A stretch of DNA of 64,000 bases from Natronomonas salsuginis (GTDB lineage Archaea; Halobacteriota; Halobacteria; Halobacteriales; Haloarculaceae): positions 1-64,000 of the forward strand of contig NZ_QKNX01000007.1 of the NCBI RefSeq assembly GCF_005239135.1, written 5' to 3'. Positions 19,118 through 28,129 of the stretch are shown here, piece by piece. A program made the translations under genes and the position numbers. The notes under the pieces are model-generated. The model did not search any database. It had not been told where the DNA came from and worked only from the letters and a program-made list of their open reading frames with translations. Position 1 is the first letter of the stretch. Every line of letters begins with the position of its first letter.

Positions 19118-19975
19118 CTACCAGAACTTGAGGTTGCTCTTGACGGCTTCGCGTTTCAGTTCCTGAATATGCTCGGTCAGTGGGATGTCCTTCGGGCACA
19201 CCTCGGTGCAGGAGAACTGCGTCTGACAGCGCCAGACGCCGTGTTCCTGTTCGATGATGTTGAGCCGGTGTTCTTTCATCTCCGCGCCCTCCCGCTCGTC
19301 CATCGCGAAGCGGTAGGCCTTGTTGATCGCGGCCGGCCCGAGATACTCGTTGTCGCCGGCGGCGATGTTACACGAGGACATGCACGCGCTACACCAGATG
19401 CAGCGCGTGGACATCTTGACCTTCTCTCGGTTCTCGCGGGTCTGTCGCTGCTCTTCGCCAGACGGGAGTTCGTTCGTCTGGAAATACGGCTCGACGGCTT
19501 CCATCTGATCGTAGAAGTGCTCCATATCGACGACGAGGTCCTTGACGACCTCGGCGTGCGGGAGCGGTTCGATGCGGACCGGCCACTCTAGGTCGACCAT
19601 CTGGGTCTTACAACCGAGCTGCTGGCGGCCGTTGACGAAGAGCGCATCGGAGCCGCAGATCGCCTGCCGACAGGAGTGTCGGAAGGTGAGACTCGAATCG
19701 AAGTGATCGCGCGCGTAGATGAGCGAGTCGAGCACCGTCATCCCCTTGTAGAAGGGAACCTCGAACGTGTCGAACCGGGGATCCTTCTTGCCCTCGACCT
19801 CGGGGTCGTAGCGGAACACCTTGATTCGAACCGTCTCGTCGGCGTCGGAGAGATCGGCCTCAGCGCGCTCGCGCATGTCCGCGCGCTCTCGCTTGTCGGC
19901 CAGCCGCTGCTGTTGGTGTTCCGACGTCTCCTCGCTTTCGGTCTCGGTTTCCGGTTCTTGAATTTGCGTACTCAT
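19118..19975 (-). CDS. sdhB: Succinate dehydrogenase iron-sulfur subunit
   Basis: The 285-residue subunit carries electrons from SdhA to quinone. Cysteine motifs: [2Fe-2S] FRHSCRQAICGSDALFVNG followed by LGCKT, then CIWCSACMSSCN and SCTEVCPKDIPLTEH for the two further clusters. The first 45 residues are an acidic, Glu/Gln-rich extension (MSTQIQEPETETESEE). The frame is open to 20056, but ATG 19975, two bases after the sdhD stop, is the operon-consistent start. Confidence 0.95.
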   Translation of the reverse strand: MSTQIQEPETETESEETSEHQQQRLADKRERADMRERAEADLSDADETVRIKVFRYDPEVEGKKDPRFDTFEVPFYKGMTVLDSLIYARDHFDSSLTFRHSCRQAICGSDALFVNGRQQLGCKTQMVDLEWPVRIEPLPHAEVVKDLVVDMEHFYDQMEAVEPYFQTNELPSGEEQRQTRENREKVKMSTRCIWCSACMSSCNIAAGDNEYLGPAAINKAYRFAMDEREGAEMKEHRLNIIEQEHGVWRCQTQFSCTEVCPKDIPLTEHIQELKREAVKSNLKFW

Positions 19976-19977
19976 GG

Positions 19978-20343
19978 TTAGAACAACCCCGTCATGGCGC
20001 TCGCGACGCGAATCCCCTGAACGACGAGGAGCGTTCCGGCGGCGACGAGCGACCACTTGATGACGGTCTGTTGGGTGCCGTCGAGACCCTGGTTGACGAG
20101 GGCGTTGTAGACGCCGTTGACGCCGTGGAACGCCCCGGCGATCAAGAACAACACCATCGTGATGAAGTAGCCGACCTGGCTCATCCGAACCTGCGTCCCC
20201 GCGAACGTGATGTCCGCTGCGTGGTTGACAAAGTGCAACAGCAGGAAGTGATACGCCAACACGACTACCAGAAACGCGGCCGTGATGCGCTGCAGTAGCC
20301 AGCGCGTCCCCTTCGGTTCGAACGAGGAGTAGTGTTCAGCCAT
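19978..20343 (-). CDS. sdhD: Succinate dehydrogenase membrane anchor subunit D
   Basis: A 121-residue protein with three predicted membrane helices. His residues in helix 1 (VLAYHFLLLHFVNHAAD) and helix 2 (AGAFHGVNGVYNAL) are candidates for haem b and quinone contacts, as in SdhC/D anchors. It starts one base after the sdhC stop and ends two bases before the sdhB start, showing tight coupling. Confidence 0.9.
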   Translation of the reverse strand: MAEHYSSFEPKGTRWLLQRITAAFLVVVLAYHFLLLHFVNHAADITFAGTQVRMSQVGYFITMVLFLIAGAFHGVNGVYNALVNQGLDGTQQTVIKWSLVAAGTLLVVQGIRVASAMTGLF

Positions 20344-20344
20344 G

Positions 20345-20737
20345 TTAGAACGCCCCCAAAAGGAACGTCGGAATACTCGCGACCGTGATGGCCCCAGTTG
20401 CGATCATAGCGGCGTAAAACGCCTTGTCCTGTGCGTCCAGTCCGACACCGAGATCGACGAAGAGCAGGCGGACCCCGTTGAGGATGTGGAAGACGGCGAC
20501 CGCAAGCAGTCCGACTTCGAGGAAGCGGACGACGAGCAGGCTCTCCAGCCCCTGGAGCGTCTGGGTATAGGTCGCTCCGTCCACTGTGGCGGTGCTCAGT
20601 ACGGCTACGTGCGTGAACAGATAGCCGATGAGCACCCAACCGGTGAACTTGTGGAAGATCCAGGCCCACATACCGGCGGAGAACTCCTGCCATCGCCCGA
20701 AGTCCTCTATCAGACCCCGGTCGTACGATTGACTCAT
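20345..20737 (-). CDS. sdhC: Succinate dehydrogenase cytochrome b556-type subunit C
   Basis: A 130-residue, three-helix membrane protein beginning [36 protein letters not shown] and [14 protein letters not shown] match the SdhC haem-binding pattern. The open frame extends far upstream, but ATG 20737 lies about 29 nt after a TATA element, making it the first gene of a leaderless or short-leader sdhCDBA transcript. Confidence 0.9.
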   Translation of the reverse strand: MSQSYDRGLIEDFGRWQEFSAGMWAWIFHKFTGWVLIGYLFTHVAVLSTATVDGATYTQTLQGLESLLVVRFLEVGLLAVAVFHILNGVRLLFVDLGVGLDAQDKAFYAAMIATGAITVASIPTFLLGAF

Positions 20738-20762
20738 GCAACGTATTGTGAGGTCCCCGCCG

Positions 20763-20778
20763 GTATAGTAGTTACTAC
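20763..20778 (-). promoter_or_regulatory. Promoter of sdhCDBA with adjoining inverted repeat
   Basis: On the minus strand TACTATAC (plus 20763-20770) is centred about 29 nt before the sdhC ATG. It overlaps a near-perfect palindrome gtagttactac at 20768-20778, positioned where a regulator could block or aid TBP/TFB binding. Confidence 0.5.
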
Positions 20779-20885
20779 CTGCGAACGTGTCACAGACGGC
20801 AACGAGCAGATATCGCCGCAAAGGCGACGGGTTCGACGGGCGCGTCGAGAACGCATGGAGCGGGGGTTCGATCCCACCGGCGGTC

Positions 20886-21902
20886 TCAGACGCGATCGAC
20901 CGGTTGGCTCTGACTCTGTCTGAATGCCCGGAGCGTCGGCCCATCGAGGGCGACCAGATGACACAGAGGATTGCCCGGATAGACGAGGGGGTTCTCCGGA
21001 ACACCGATGAGAAGCCCGGTAAACGGCGCTTCGACGACCGTCACGTCCGTCTTGAACGGGTTCGTGATCGTACAGACGCGGTCGCCCGCCTCGACGAGCG
21101 AGCCGCGATCGTGATGCATTTCGACCAGACCACCCGCGTCGGCCCGGAGCCACGTCTTCTCGTCTGACCCGTCGATGATCGTCCGCCAGCCGGGCCATTT
21201 GACGGTCTCGGTTTCAAGCAGCCCGAACTCCGCCATCACCGAGAGGACGCCCTCCAGCGCCGAGTCGATCAACGGGCGCTGGAAACGGTGGGCCTCGCCC
21301 AATTCGATCGTGATCGTCGACGTTCCGGCCTCGCTCGCCTCCCGACGGAGCGAGCCGCTCGGCCCCTCACTAGCGATGATGACGTTCGAGGCGAAGGCGT
21401 TCGCGACCCGAGCGACGGACGGATCCTCCATGTCCCCGCGGACGTGGAGCATGTTGCTCCGCCCGCGTGTCGACGTGTGAAAGTCGAGGCCGATATCACA
21501 CGGCTCGATGAAGTTCCTGAACACCCTTGCGGCGATCCGTTTGGCGCTGGTCGAGGAGCCGTCGCCCGGAAAGGAGCGATTCAGATCCCGGTCGTAAATG
21601 GGGAGATACCGCTGTTGGGCGATGAAGCCGGGGACGTTGAGCACCGGCAGACAGATGAGCGTCCCACGGAGCGCCGAGTGATCCCACTCGTGGGCGACCT
21701 CCCGAACGATCTCGATCCCGTTGAGTTCGTCGCCGTGTGCCGCCGCCGTGAGACAGAGCGTCGGACCATCCCGCTCGCCGTTGATTATCGTCACGGGGAT
21801 TCGGACCGGATCGCCGAGGTACGTCTCGCTGACGGTAAAGCGGATGTTCGCGATTTCTCCCGGATCGACCGCCCCGCCGTCGTACGTGAATCTCGGAGCC
21901 AC
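20886..21902 (-). CDS. Succinylglutamate desuccinylase/aspartoacylase family deacylase
   Basis: A 338-residue zinc carboxypeptidase-like deacylase (M14 AspA/AstE group). The zinc site is seen in [14 protein letters not shown] (H-x2-E) and a later His in [11 protein letters not shown]; the catalytic Glu is probably in [14 protein letters not shown]-terminal beta domain ([15 protein letters not shown]) is typical of the haloarchaeal and RimK-linked members. It is divergent from the RimK-RimB fusion gene with a 96-bp spacer, a pairing also seen in bacterial amidoligase contexts, so it may trim what that ligase adds. Confidence 0.85.
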   Translation of the reverse strand: MAPRFTYDGGAVDPGEIANIRFTVSETYLGDPVRIPVTIINGERDGPTLCLTAAAHGDELNGIEIVREVAHEWDHSALRGTLICLPVLNVPGFIAQQRYLPIYDRDLNRSFPGDGSSTSAKRIAARVFRNFIEPCDIGLDFHTSTRGRSNMLHVRGDMEDPSVARVANAFASNVIIASEGPSGSLRREASEAGTSTITIELGEAHRFQRPLIDSALEGVLSVMAEFGLLETETVKWPGWRTIIDGSDEKTWLRADAGGLVEMHHDRGSLVEAGDRVCTITNPFKTDVTVVEAPFTGLLIGVPENPLVYPGNPLCHLVALDGPTLRAFRQSQSQPVDRV

Positions 21903-21998
21903 ACCCGAGCCACGGCGGGCATCCGTATAAGCGCGCGGACACCGCCGAGAGAGTCGATAGATCGGCAGCGTTTTGCCCGAATCAAACGCAGATCGAGT

Positions 21999-23345
21999 AT
22001 GTCGAATTCACTCACCGTCGGCGTTCTCAGCCTGCACAGTTCCAAGGAGACGAAAGCGATACTGAACGCCGTCGACGACCTCGGCTACGAGACGGAGTGG
22101 CTCCGCGCCGAAAACACCGCCGTCGACATCACGGACGGGACCGTGACGCTCGACCCCGATGTCGACATCGTCGTCAATCGCCTGCTGCTCTCGAAGGAAG
22201 AACAGCCCGCGGAGGCGCTCGGGCTGGCGACGATGCTCGATCGGATCCGCCCGGTGTTGAACACGCCAACGGCGACGATGACCGCGATGCACAAGTTCGC
22301 CTCGGGGACTGCCCTGGCGGAGGCCGGACTGCCCGTTCCGGACGCGCTGATGGCGCTTTCGGGTGACATCCTGAACGCGGGACGCGACCGGTTCGGCGAG
22401 GAGGTCGTGTACAAGACGGCGATCGGAACGCACGGGGGCGGCACCTGGAAACTCGACACCGACGATCCCGTGAACCCGATGGTCGGCTCCAGACAGGCGT
22501 TCTTGCAGGAACTCATCGAACACGACGGGATGCGCCACCACGACCTCCGGATCTACGTCGTCGGCGAGCGCGTCGTCGGCGCGATGAACCGGTACGCGCC
22601 GGAGGGCGAGTGGCGGACGAACGTCGCGTTGGGGGGCGACGTCGAGGACGTGACCGACGACCTGCCCGATGAGGTCGTGACGATGGCCAAGCGAGCGACC
22701 GACGAGATCGGGCTCGACTACGCCGGCGTCGACATCGTAGAGGGTGAGGACGGCTACCACCTCCTCGAAGTGAACCCGACGGCCGGCTTCCGGGGACTGT
22801 TCAAGGCGACCGGGCGCTCGCCGGCACCACATATCGCCCGCCTCGCGATCGAGCGGGCCGGCGGCGACGTCGACGCCGACCGAGTCTACGATCTGACGGC
22901 GAACCTCGACGATTCGCGACCGGCGTGTATGCCGCGCCCCGAAAAGAGTTCGCTGACCGAAACGCTAGTGATCGGCTACGTCGAGGAAGTAGTCGCCATG
23001 GGGACGAGCGGACAGCGAACCGTGATGGCGAAATCAGACACCGGGGCGACGCGGACGAGCATCGATGCCCACCTCGCCGCCGACATCGGAACCGGACCGA
23101 TCAAGGACATCGTCAAGATCAAATCGGGCAGCGTCAAGTCGAGTCGATCGCGACCGGTCGTCGACCTCGTGGTCGGCGTCGGCGGCAAACAGCACACCGT
23201 GACAGCGAGCATCGAGGACCGAAGCCACATGGACTATCCGCTCCTTTTGGGCCGGGACATCCTCGAGAACTACCACGTCGATGTCCGCCGACGCGCCGAC
23301 GAGAGCGAGCCACTGGCGCTCGACGACACGAGGCTCGAAGAGTAG
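21999..23345 (+). CDS. RimK-type ATP-grasp ligase fused to RimB-type retropepsin-like domain
   Basis: Residues 1 to about 290 are a RimK-family ATP-grasp amide ligase: VVYKTAIGTHGGGTWKL, HDLRIYVVGERVVGAMNRY, GEWRTNVALGG and the metal site HLLEVNPTAGF. From about 320 it continues as a RimB/PF05618 retropepsin-like domain with DTGA at 347-350 and PLLLGRDIL at 414-422. The ligase should add an amino acid, often Glu, to a peptide or protein carboxylate. Upstream in-frame sequence to 21288 overlaps the divergent deacylase and is not coding; ATG 21999 is the start. Confidence 0.85.
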   Translation: MSNSLTVGVLSLHSSKETKAILNAVDDLGYETEWLRAENTAVDITDGTVTLDPDVDIVVNRLLLSKEEQPAEALGLATMLDRIRPVLNTPTATMTAMHKFASGTALAEAGLPVPDALMALSGDILNAGRDRFGEEVVYKTAIGTHGGGTWKLDTDDPVNPMVGSRQAFLQELIEHDGMRHHDLRIYVVGERVVGAMNRYAPEGEWRTNVALGGDVEDVTDDLPDEVVTMAKRATDEIGLDYAGVDIVEGEDGYHLLEVNPTAGFRGLFKATGRSPAPHIARLAIERAGGDVDADRVYDLTANLDDSRPACMPRPEKSSLTETLVIGYVEEVVAMGTSGQRTVMAKSDTGATRTSIDAHLAADIGTGPIKDIVKIKSGSVKSSRSRPVVDLVVGVGGKQHTVTASIEDRSHMDYPLLLGRDILENYHVDVRRRADESEPLALDDTRLEE

Positions 23346-23395
23346 GGCAGCGTAACGCCCAACGGTTTTTATCCGATCCAGGCGAAAGCGGCTGC

Positions 23396-24583
23396 ATGCA
23401 GACAGTCATTCTCGCCGCCGGCGAGGGAACGCGGATGCGACCGCTGACGGAGGCGGTGCCCAAACCGATGCTCCCGGTGGCCGATCGGCCGCTCTGTGCG
23501 CACACGGCTGACGCGGCCGTCGAGGCCGGTGCGTCGGAACTCATCTTCGTCGTCGGCTACGAGGCCGACGCCGTACGTGAATATTTCGACGACGAGTACC
23601 GTGGTGTCCCCGTGTCGTTCGCCGTCCAGCGCGAACAGCGCGGAACCGCGGACGCAGTGCGGGCGGCGAGAGACAGACTCGACGGCCCGTTCGCAGTGCT
23701 CAACGGCGACAACATCTACGATCCCGAGAGCGTGGCCAATCTGTTCGAGGCCGCCCCGTCGATCGCTGCGATCGAGGTCGAAACGCCGGAGAACTACGGC
23801 GTGCTCTCCACGGACGGGGCGGGCGAGCGCGTGACCGGAATCGTCGAAAAGCCCGACGACCCGCCGTCCACGCTGGCGAACGCCGGCGCGTACGCGTTCC
23901 CCGAGGCGGCGATCGAGTGGCTCGACGTCGGCGAGAGCGAGCGCGGCGAGTACGAGATTACGGACGTGGTGTCGAAAGCGATCAAGGCGGAGGCGGTGAC
24001 GCCGGTGACGCTCACACGGTGGCTCGACGTCGGGCGGCCCTGGGAGCTGTTGGCGGCCAACGAGTGGAAGGTCGGCGAGTTGGAGCGCCGCATCGACGGC
24101 GAGGTTCGGGGCGGTTCGGAACTCCGCGGCGACGTCGTGATCGAGGCGGGCGCGACCGTCGAGCCGGGCGTCGTGATCGAGGGGCCGGCGATCGTCCGCT
24201 CGGGCGCGGACGTCGGACCGAACGCCTACGTTCGCGGCGCGACGTTGATTGGGGAGAACTGTCACGTCGGCCACGGCGTCGAGATCAAAAGCAGCGTACT
24301 CATGTCGGGAACGAACGTGCCGCACCTCTCGTACGTCGGGGATAGCTTACTGGGACAGGACGTGAACTTCGGGGCCGGAACGCAGGTCGGAAACCTCAGA
24401 CACGACGGCGAGCACGTCGAACAGACCGTGAAGGGCGAACGCGTCTCGACGGGTCGGCGGAAGTACGGCGTCGTCGCCGGTCCCGGCGCGAAAACGGGGA
24501 TCAACACCAGTCTCGCACCGGGACTCGTCCTCTCGGCGAACGCGCGGACGGCGCCCGGCGAATCCGTCACCCGCGATCGATAA
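23396..24583 (+). CDS. Bifunctional sugar-1-phosphate nucleotidylyltransferase/acetyltransferase, GlmU-like
   Basis: Residues 1 to about 230 are a nucleotidyltransferase with LAAGEGTRMRPLTEAVPKPM, GYEADAVREYF and LNGDNIYD. Residues 250-395 are a left-handed beta-helix of hexapeptides (IEAGATVEPGVVIEGPAIV, GENCHVGHGVEIKSSV). The product probably makes UDP-GlcNAc, UDP-Glc or dTDP-Glc; substrate is not decided. TTTTTATC at 23366-23373 is 26 nt before the ATG, so it is likely leaderless and independent of the ligase 50 bp upstream. Confidence 0.88.
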   Translation: MQTVILAAGEGTRMRPLTEAVPKPMLPVADRPLCAHTADAAVEAGASELIFVVGYEADAVREYFDDEYRGVPVSFAVQREQRGTADAVRAARDRLDGPFAVLNGDNIYDPESVANLFEAAPSIAAIEVETPENYGVLSTDGAGERVTGIVEKPDDPPSTLANAGAYAFPEAAIEWLDVGESERGEYEITDVVSKAIKAEAVTPVTLTRWLDVGRPWELLAANEWKVGELERRIDGEVRGGSELRGDVVIEAGATVEPGVVIEGPAIVRSGADVGPNAYVRGATLIGENCHVGHGVEIKSSVLMSGTNVPHLSYVGDSLLGQDVNFGAGTQVGNLRHDGEHVEQTVKGERVSTGRRKYGVVAGPGAKTGINTSLAPGLVLSANARTAPGESVTRDR

Positions 24584-24657
24584 CCGAATAAACTGCAAAC
24601 GAGTTGTACCGATGCCGCTGGCCCGGGTTTTATCTCCGTCGCAGTGAACCGAGACAC

Positions 24658-25490
24658 ATGTCGCTCGAAAAGCCGGATCTCTCCGGACAGACGGCCTTCA
24701 TCACCGGGACGACCCGCGGAATCGGCAGGGCGATCGCCCTCGCGTTGGCCGAGCGGGAGACGACGACTACGGCGAGGACGAGGGGTTAGAGGGAACGATC
24801 GAGCAGACCGCCGGCGAGTGCGAGGAGTTCGGCGTCGAAGCGCTTCCGATCGAACTGAACGTCCGCAAGGAGGGGAGCGTCGAGAACGCCGCCGAGAAAG
24901 CGATCGATCGGTTCGGCGAGGTCACCGTTGTGATCAACAACGCGAGCGCGATCCAACTCGCGAACGTCGAGGACCTCCCCGCGGATCGGTTCGACCTCCT
25001 GACGGAAGTCAACGTTCGCGGGACATACCTCGTCGCGCGGGCGTTCGTCGATCACCTCAAGCAGGTGGACGAGGACGCGTGGCTCCTCGCGAACGCGCCG
25101 CCGGTGACCGTCGACCGCGCGCCCGGCGAATCTCCGTACGCGTGGTCGAAACTGGGGATGTCGTTTCTCACGCTCTCGCTCGCGACGGAGCTCTCCGGGC
25201 ACGACGTCGGCTGTAACGCCTTCTGGCCGGTGACGGCGATCGACACGCGCGCGACGCGTTACTTCGGGTTGGGAACCGAGGACGACTGGCGCTCACCCGA
25301 GATCGTCTCCGACACCGTTCTCGAGATACTGCGCCGCGATCCGGCCGAGTACACTGGGAACGCGGTGTACGACGAGGAACTCCTCGGGGAGGCGGGCGTC
25401 GAGGACTTTTCACGGTACAACCTCACGGCGGGCGATCCGGCGCCGATGTCCGCACAGCTGTTCGACCCCGAGTACGAGCGGTCCGAATGA
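24658..25490 (+). pseudogene. Short-chain dehydrogenase (HSDL2-like), frameshifted
   Basis: The N-terminus MSLEKPDLSGQTAFITGTTR-GIGRAIALALAE has the Rossmann TGxxxGIG motif, but the frame ends at a TAG at 24787-24789. The rest of the protein continues in another frame from about 24756 (DDDYGEDEGLEGTIEQTAGE, VINNAS, SPYAWSKLGMSFLTLSLA) to 25490. Relatives have 10-15 further residues (second strand and cofactor loop) at the junction, so a small deletion rather than a one-base slip is likely. YxxxK is kept, but the usual catalytic Ser position reads Ala (LLANAPPV). A TATA-like box precedes the ATG. Confidence 0.75.
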
Positions 25491-25570
25491 GGCCGATCAG
25501 CCGAACGGGCGGGCTCCCGTATCAGCCAAACATAATCGTTCATATGCGTGCCCCCGAACGGTGAGACAAG

Positions 25571-25774
25571 ATGGTAGACCCGACATCGGATCTCGGCGAG
25601 GACGTAACGGAGGAGACCGCTCCGCGGTGTGCGGTGTGCGGCGAGCCGATCGTGAACGAACCGACCCATAGGGTCGTCACCCGCGTCGAGGACGGGATGG
25701 TGACCACAGTACACTTCTGTGACGAGAACTGTCGAGCCGACTGGGACGACGAGAGCGCTTCGTCCGGTCAGTAG
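25571..25774 (+). CDS. Small treble-clef zinc protein
   Basis: A 67-residue acidic protein with CAVCGEPI near residues 20-27 and FCDENCRADWDD near 49-60, four cysteines spaced as a treble-clef or MYND/TRASH-like zinc knuckle. Haloarchaea carry many such small zinc proteins with regulatory or unknown roles. Its stop overlaps the end of the convergent panB by 7 bp. No function can be assigned. Confidence 0.75.
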   Translation: MVDPTSDLGEDVTEETAPRCAVCGEPIVNEPTHRVVTRVEDGMVTTVHFCDENCRADWDDESASSGQ

Positions 25775-26574
25775 ACGTCGTCCAGATCCGGTTCGTGGTG
25801 GCTGTGCTCTTCTGCGGGGAACTCGCCCGACTCGACGGCGTCGGCGTAGGCGGCGATCGCGTCTCGCATCTCGCTGCTGACGTCGCCGAACCGCTTCGAG
25901 AAGGGCGCGACCCGCTCCGAGAGGCCGATCACCTCGTCGATGACGAGTACCTGCCCGTCGCAATCGGGGCCCGCGCCGATCCCGATTGTGGGGATCGACA
26001 GCGCGTCGGTGACCGTCGCGGCGAGATTCGCGGGGATATGCTCCAAGACGAGCGAGAACGCCCCGGCCGCCTCGTGTTCGCGGGCGAGATCGACGATCCG
26101 TCGGGCGGATTCGTCGTCGGTTCCCTGCCTGAACAGCCCGGTCTCGTTCTCGCGCTGGGGCGTCAATCCGAGGTGGGCCTGGACCGGGATCCCGAGTTGG
26201 GTGAGCGTCCGCGTCAGGTCGATCGTATGGGGGCCGCACTCGAGTTTGATCGCGTCGGCGTCGGCTTCCTTCAGCATTCGACCGCAGTGTTCGACCGCGT
26301 CCGCCTCGTCGGCACCGAAGGATAGAAACGGCATATCGGCGACCACGAGGGCGTCTTCGGTCGCCCGGGCGACGGACGCAGTGGCGCTCGCGATCTCGTC
26401 GACGGTAACGGGGAGGGTCGAATCGTAGCCCAGCCGCGTGTTGCCGATCGAATCGCCGATCAAAGCGATGTCGATGCCAGCCTCGTCGATCAGTCGGGCG
26501 GTCGGCGCGTCGTAGGCGGTGAGCATCGTGATCGGCTCGACGCCCGCCTTCGCACGGATGTCCTTCGCACGCAT
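25768..26574 (-). CDS. panB: 3-methyl-2-oxobutanoate hydroxymethyltransferase
   Basis: The 268-residue TIM-barrel enzyme makes ketopantoate from 2-oxoisovalerate and 5,10-methylene-THF in CoA synthesis. Conserved segments include MLTAYDAPTARLIDEAG, IGDSIGNTRLGYDSTLPVTV, DMPFLSFGA, KLECG and PVQAHLGLTPQ. The C-terminus ends with an acidic, His-containing tail (EEHSHHEPDLDDVY). It is divergent from the small membrane gene at 26684. Confidence 0.93.
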   Translation of the reverse strand: MRAKDIRAKAGVEPITMLTAYDAPTARLIDEAGIDIALIGDSIGNTRLGYDSTLPVTVDEIASATASVARATEDALVVADMPFLSFGADEADAVEHCGRMLKEADADAIKLECGPHTIDLTRTLTQLGIPVQAHLGLTPQRENETGLFRQGTDDESARRIVDLAREHEAAGAFSLVLEHIPANLAATVTDALSIPTIGIGAGPDCDGQVLVIDEVIGLSERVAPFSKRFGDVSSEMRDAIAAYADAVESGEFPAEEHSHHEPDLDDVY

Positions 26575-26683
26575 AGTTCAGCCTCTGGGGCCGGTCGGGT
26601 TAAACGCTCCCACTCGCCCGTCGACCGCGAGAGCAGAAACGGAAACCGTAACCGCTTACCGGCCGACCCGCGCAGATCGACCA

Positions 26684-26929
26684 ATGCCGCCGCACGTCGA
26701 GACGACCGACCCGGACGGGGTCGACTACGGCTGGGTCATGCAGACGACGTTCGTGTTGACGATCGTCGTCGGCGCGCCGGTCGTCGCGGCGCTGTCGCTT
26801 TTCGTCGAACTCCCGTCATGGGGACAGCGCGCGAACTTCGCGATCAGAACCGGCGCGGTCGTCTGGCTCTGCATCGGGATTCCGGTGTATCTGTACGCGC
26901 GTCGACGCGTCGGCGCGTCCGAGGCATAA
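26684..26929 (+). CDS. Small two-helix membrane protein (DUF5822-like)
   Basis: An 81-residue protein with hydrophilic N-terminus MPPHVETTDPDGVDYGWVMQ, two membrane helices (TFVLTIVVGAPVVAALSLF and TGAVVWLCIGIPVYLYA) and a basic tail. The pattern is familiar from a conserved haloarchaeal family of unknown function; the DUF number is from memory. The longer frame from 26519 crosses the panB promoter and is not used. It ends exactly against the convergent alaX gene. Confidence 0.75.
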   Translation: MPPHVETTDPDGVDYGWVMQTTFVLTIVVGAPVVAALSLFVELPSWGQRANFAIRTGAVVWLCIGIPVYLYARRRVGASEA

Positions 26930-28090
26930 TCACTCGCGGAGAAAGGCAACGACCGCCGAGCCGTCGGCGTCGAGCCCGCCGGCCTGTGCGACGTCGGGAG
27001 AGCCCCCGCCGCCCCCGCCGAAACGCTCGGTCAACTCGTCGACGACATCACCCGCGTCGGCTGATTCGGCACCGACCGCGAGGCTCCCGTCCGGTGCGGC
27101 GAGGACGAGCACATCGACCTCGCCGGGGCGGTCTCGTACCGCATCGGAGAGCGCGTTCGCGTCCGCCTCGACGACCCCGGCGGCCCAGCGTAGATCGCCC
27201 CGTTCGAACGCGTCGTCGACGATCTCGGCGACCCGTTGTTCGAGGAGTTTCTGCCGGAGATCGTCGCGGTCGTCTCGAAGCTCGTCGCGCTCGGCTTGGA
27301 TCCGGCCGACCGCATCGGCGATCCCTCCGACGCCGGTCCCGAGCGTTCGCGCCGCGTCGAGAACCGCGCGCTTTTCGACCGCCCGCCGATCGATGCCCAC
27401 CGGGTCGACCGAGAACTCGACGCGAGTCATTCCCTCGCCGGGGTTCGATCGCCCAAGCACGGTTACGGGGCCGATCTCGCGGGTGTTCGAGACGTGCGTC
27501 CCGCCGCACGCGGCCGCGTCCCAGCCGTCGATCTCGACGATCCGGACCGTCTCACCGGCGAGTTCGTCCTCGGTTTTCGCGTTGAACGCGACGTCGTCGC
27601 GAGCGAGCGCAGCCTCGCGAGGGAGTCGTTCCCAGTCGACCGCACGGGACTCCCAGACGCAGCGGTTGACCAGCCGTTCGAGTTCGACGAGCGCCGCGTC
27701 GTCGATCGGCGTCGCGAAATCGACGCGGACCTTCTGCTCGTCGATCCCGAACCCACCGTAGCCGAGGTCATCAAAGAGCCGTCGACCCGCTCCATAGAGG
27801 GCGTGGCTGGCCGTATGCGAGCGCGCGCAGTAGCGCCTGAAGTCTGCGTCGACGATCCCGGAGACGGTCGAACCCGCGTCCAGCGGCTCGTCGACGACGT
27901 GAACCACCGCCCCGTCGTCGGTTCGGACATCGAGCACCGTGTGACCGCCGAGCGTGCCACGATCGGCGGGCTGTCCGCCCCCTTCGGGATAGAAGTACGT
28001 CTCCGAGAGGACGACGTCGGTGCCACCGCGTTCGACGGTCGCCTCGAACTCGAGCGTGTCGGGGTCGTCGGGGGCCTTCGAGGATGACAT
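26930..28090 (-). CDS. alaX: Alanyl-tRNA editing protein AlaX, long form
   Basis: A 386-residue trans-editing factor that deacylates mischarged Ser- or Gly-tRNA(Ala). The zinc site is HTASH (about residues 92-96) with CGGTH (about 196-200). An N-terminal beta domain with YFYPEGGGQPADRG and a C-terminal coiled-coil plus DHHA1-like region (FGGGGGGSPDVAQAGG) mark the AlaX-L class. The Gly-rich C-terminal loop also occurs in AlaRS. It lies 39 bp downstream of the MBF1-like gene on the same strand. Confidence 0.9.
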   Translation of the reverse strand: MSSSKAPDDPDTLEFEATVERGGTDVVLSETYFYPEGGGQPADRGTLGGHTVLDVRTDDGAVVHVVDEPLDAGSTVSGIVDADFRRYCARSHTASHALYGAGRRLFDDLGYGGFGIDEQKVRVDFATPIDDAALVELERLVNRCVWESRAVDWERLPREAALARDDVAFNAKTEDELAGETVRIVEIDGWDAAACGGTHVSNTREIGPVTVLGRSNPGEGMTRVEFSVDPVGIDRRAVEKRAVLDAARTLGTGVGGIADAVGRIQAERDELRDDRDDLRQKLLEQRVAEIVDDAFERGDLRWAAGVVEADANALSDAVRDRPGEVDVLVLAAPDGSLAVGAESADAGDVVDELTERFGGGGGGSPDVAQAGGLDADGSAVVAFLRE

Positions 28091-28129
28091 GCCGGTACTG
28101 GAACGGGGTCGTACAAAAAAGTCGCCGGG

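Noticed and set aside
20862..20875. gggggttcgatccc, like a tRNA T-arm, near the end of the deacylase gene
   Set aside because: The stem has a mismatch and no matching acceptor, D-arm or anticodon arm could be folded on either strand. It lies just outside the deacylase stop.
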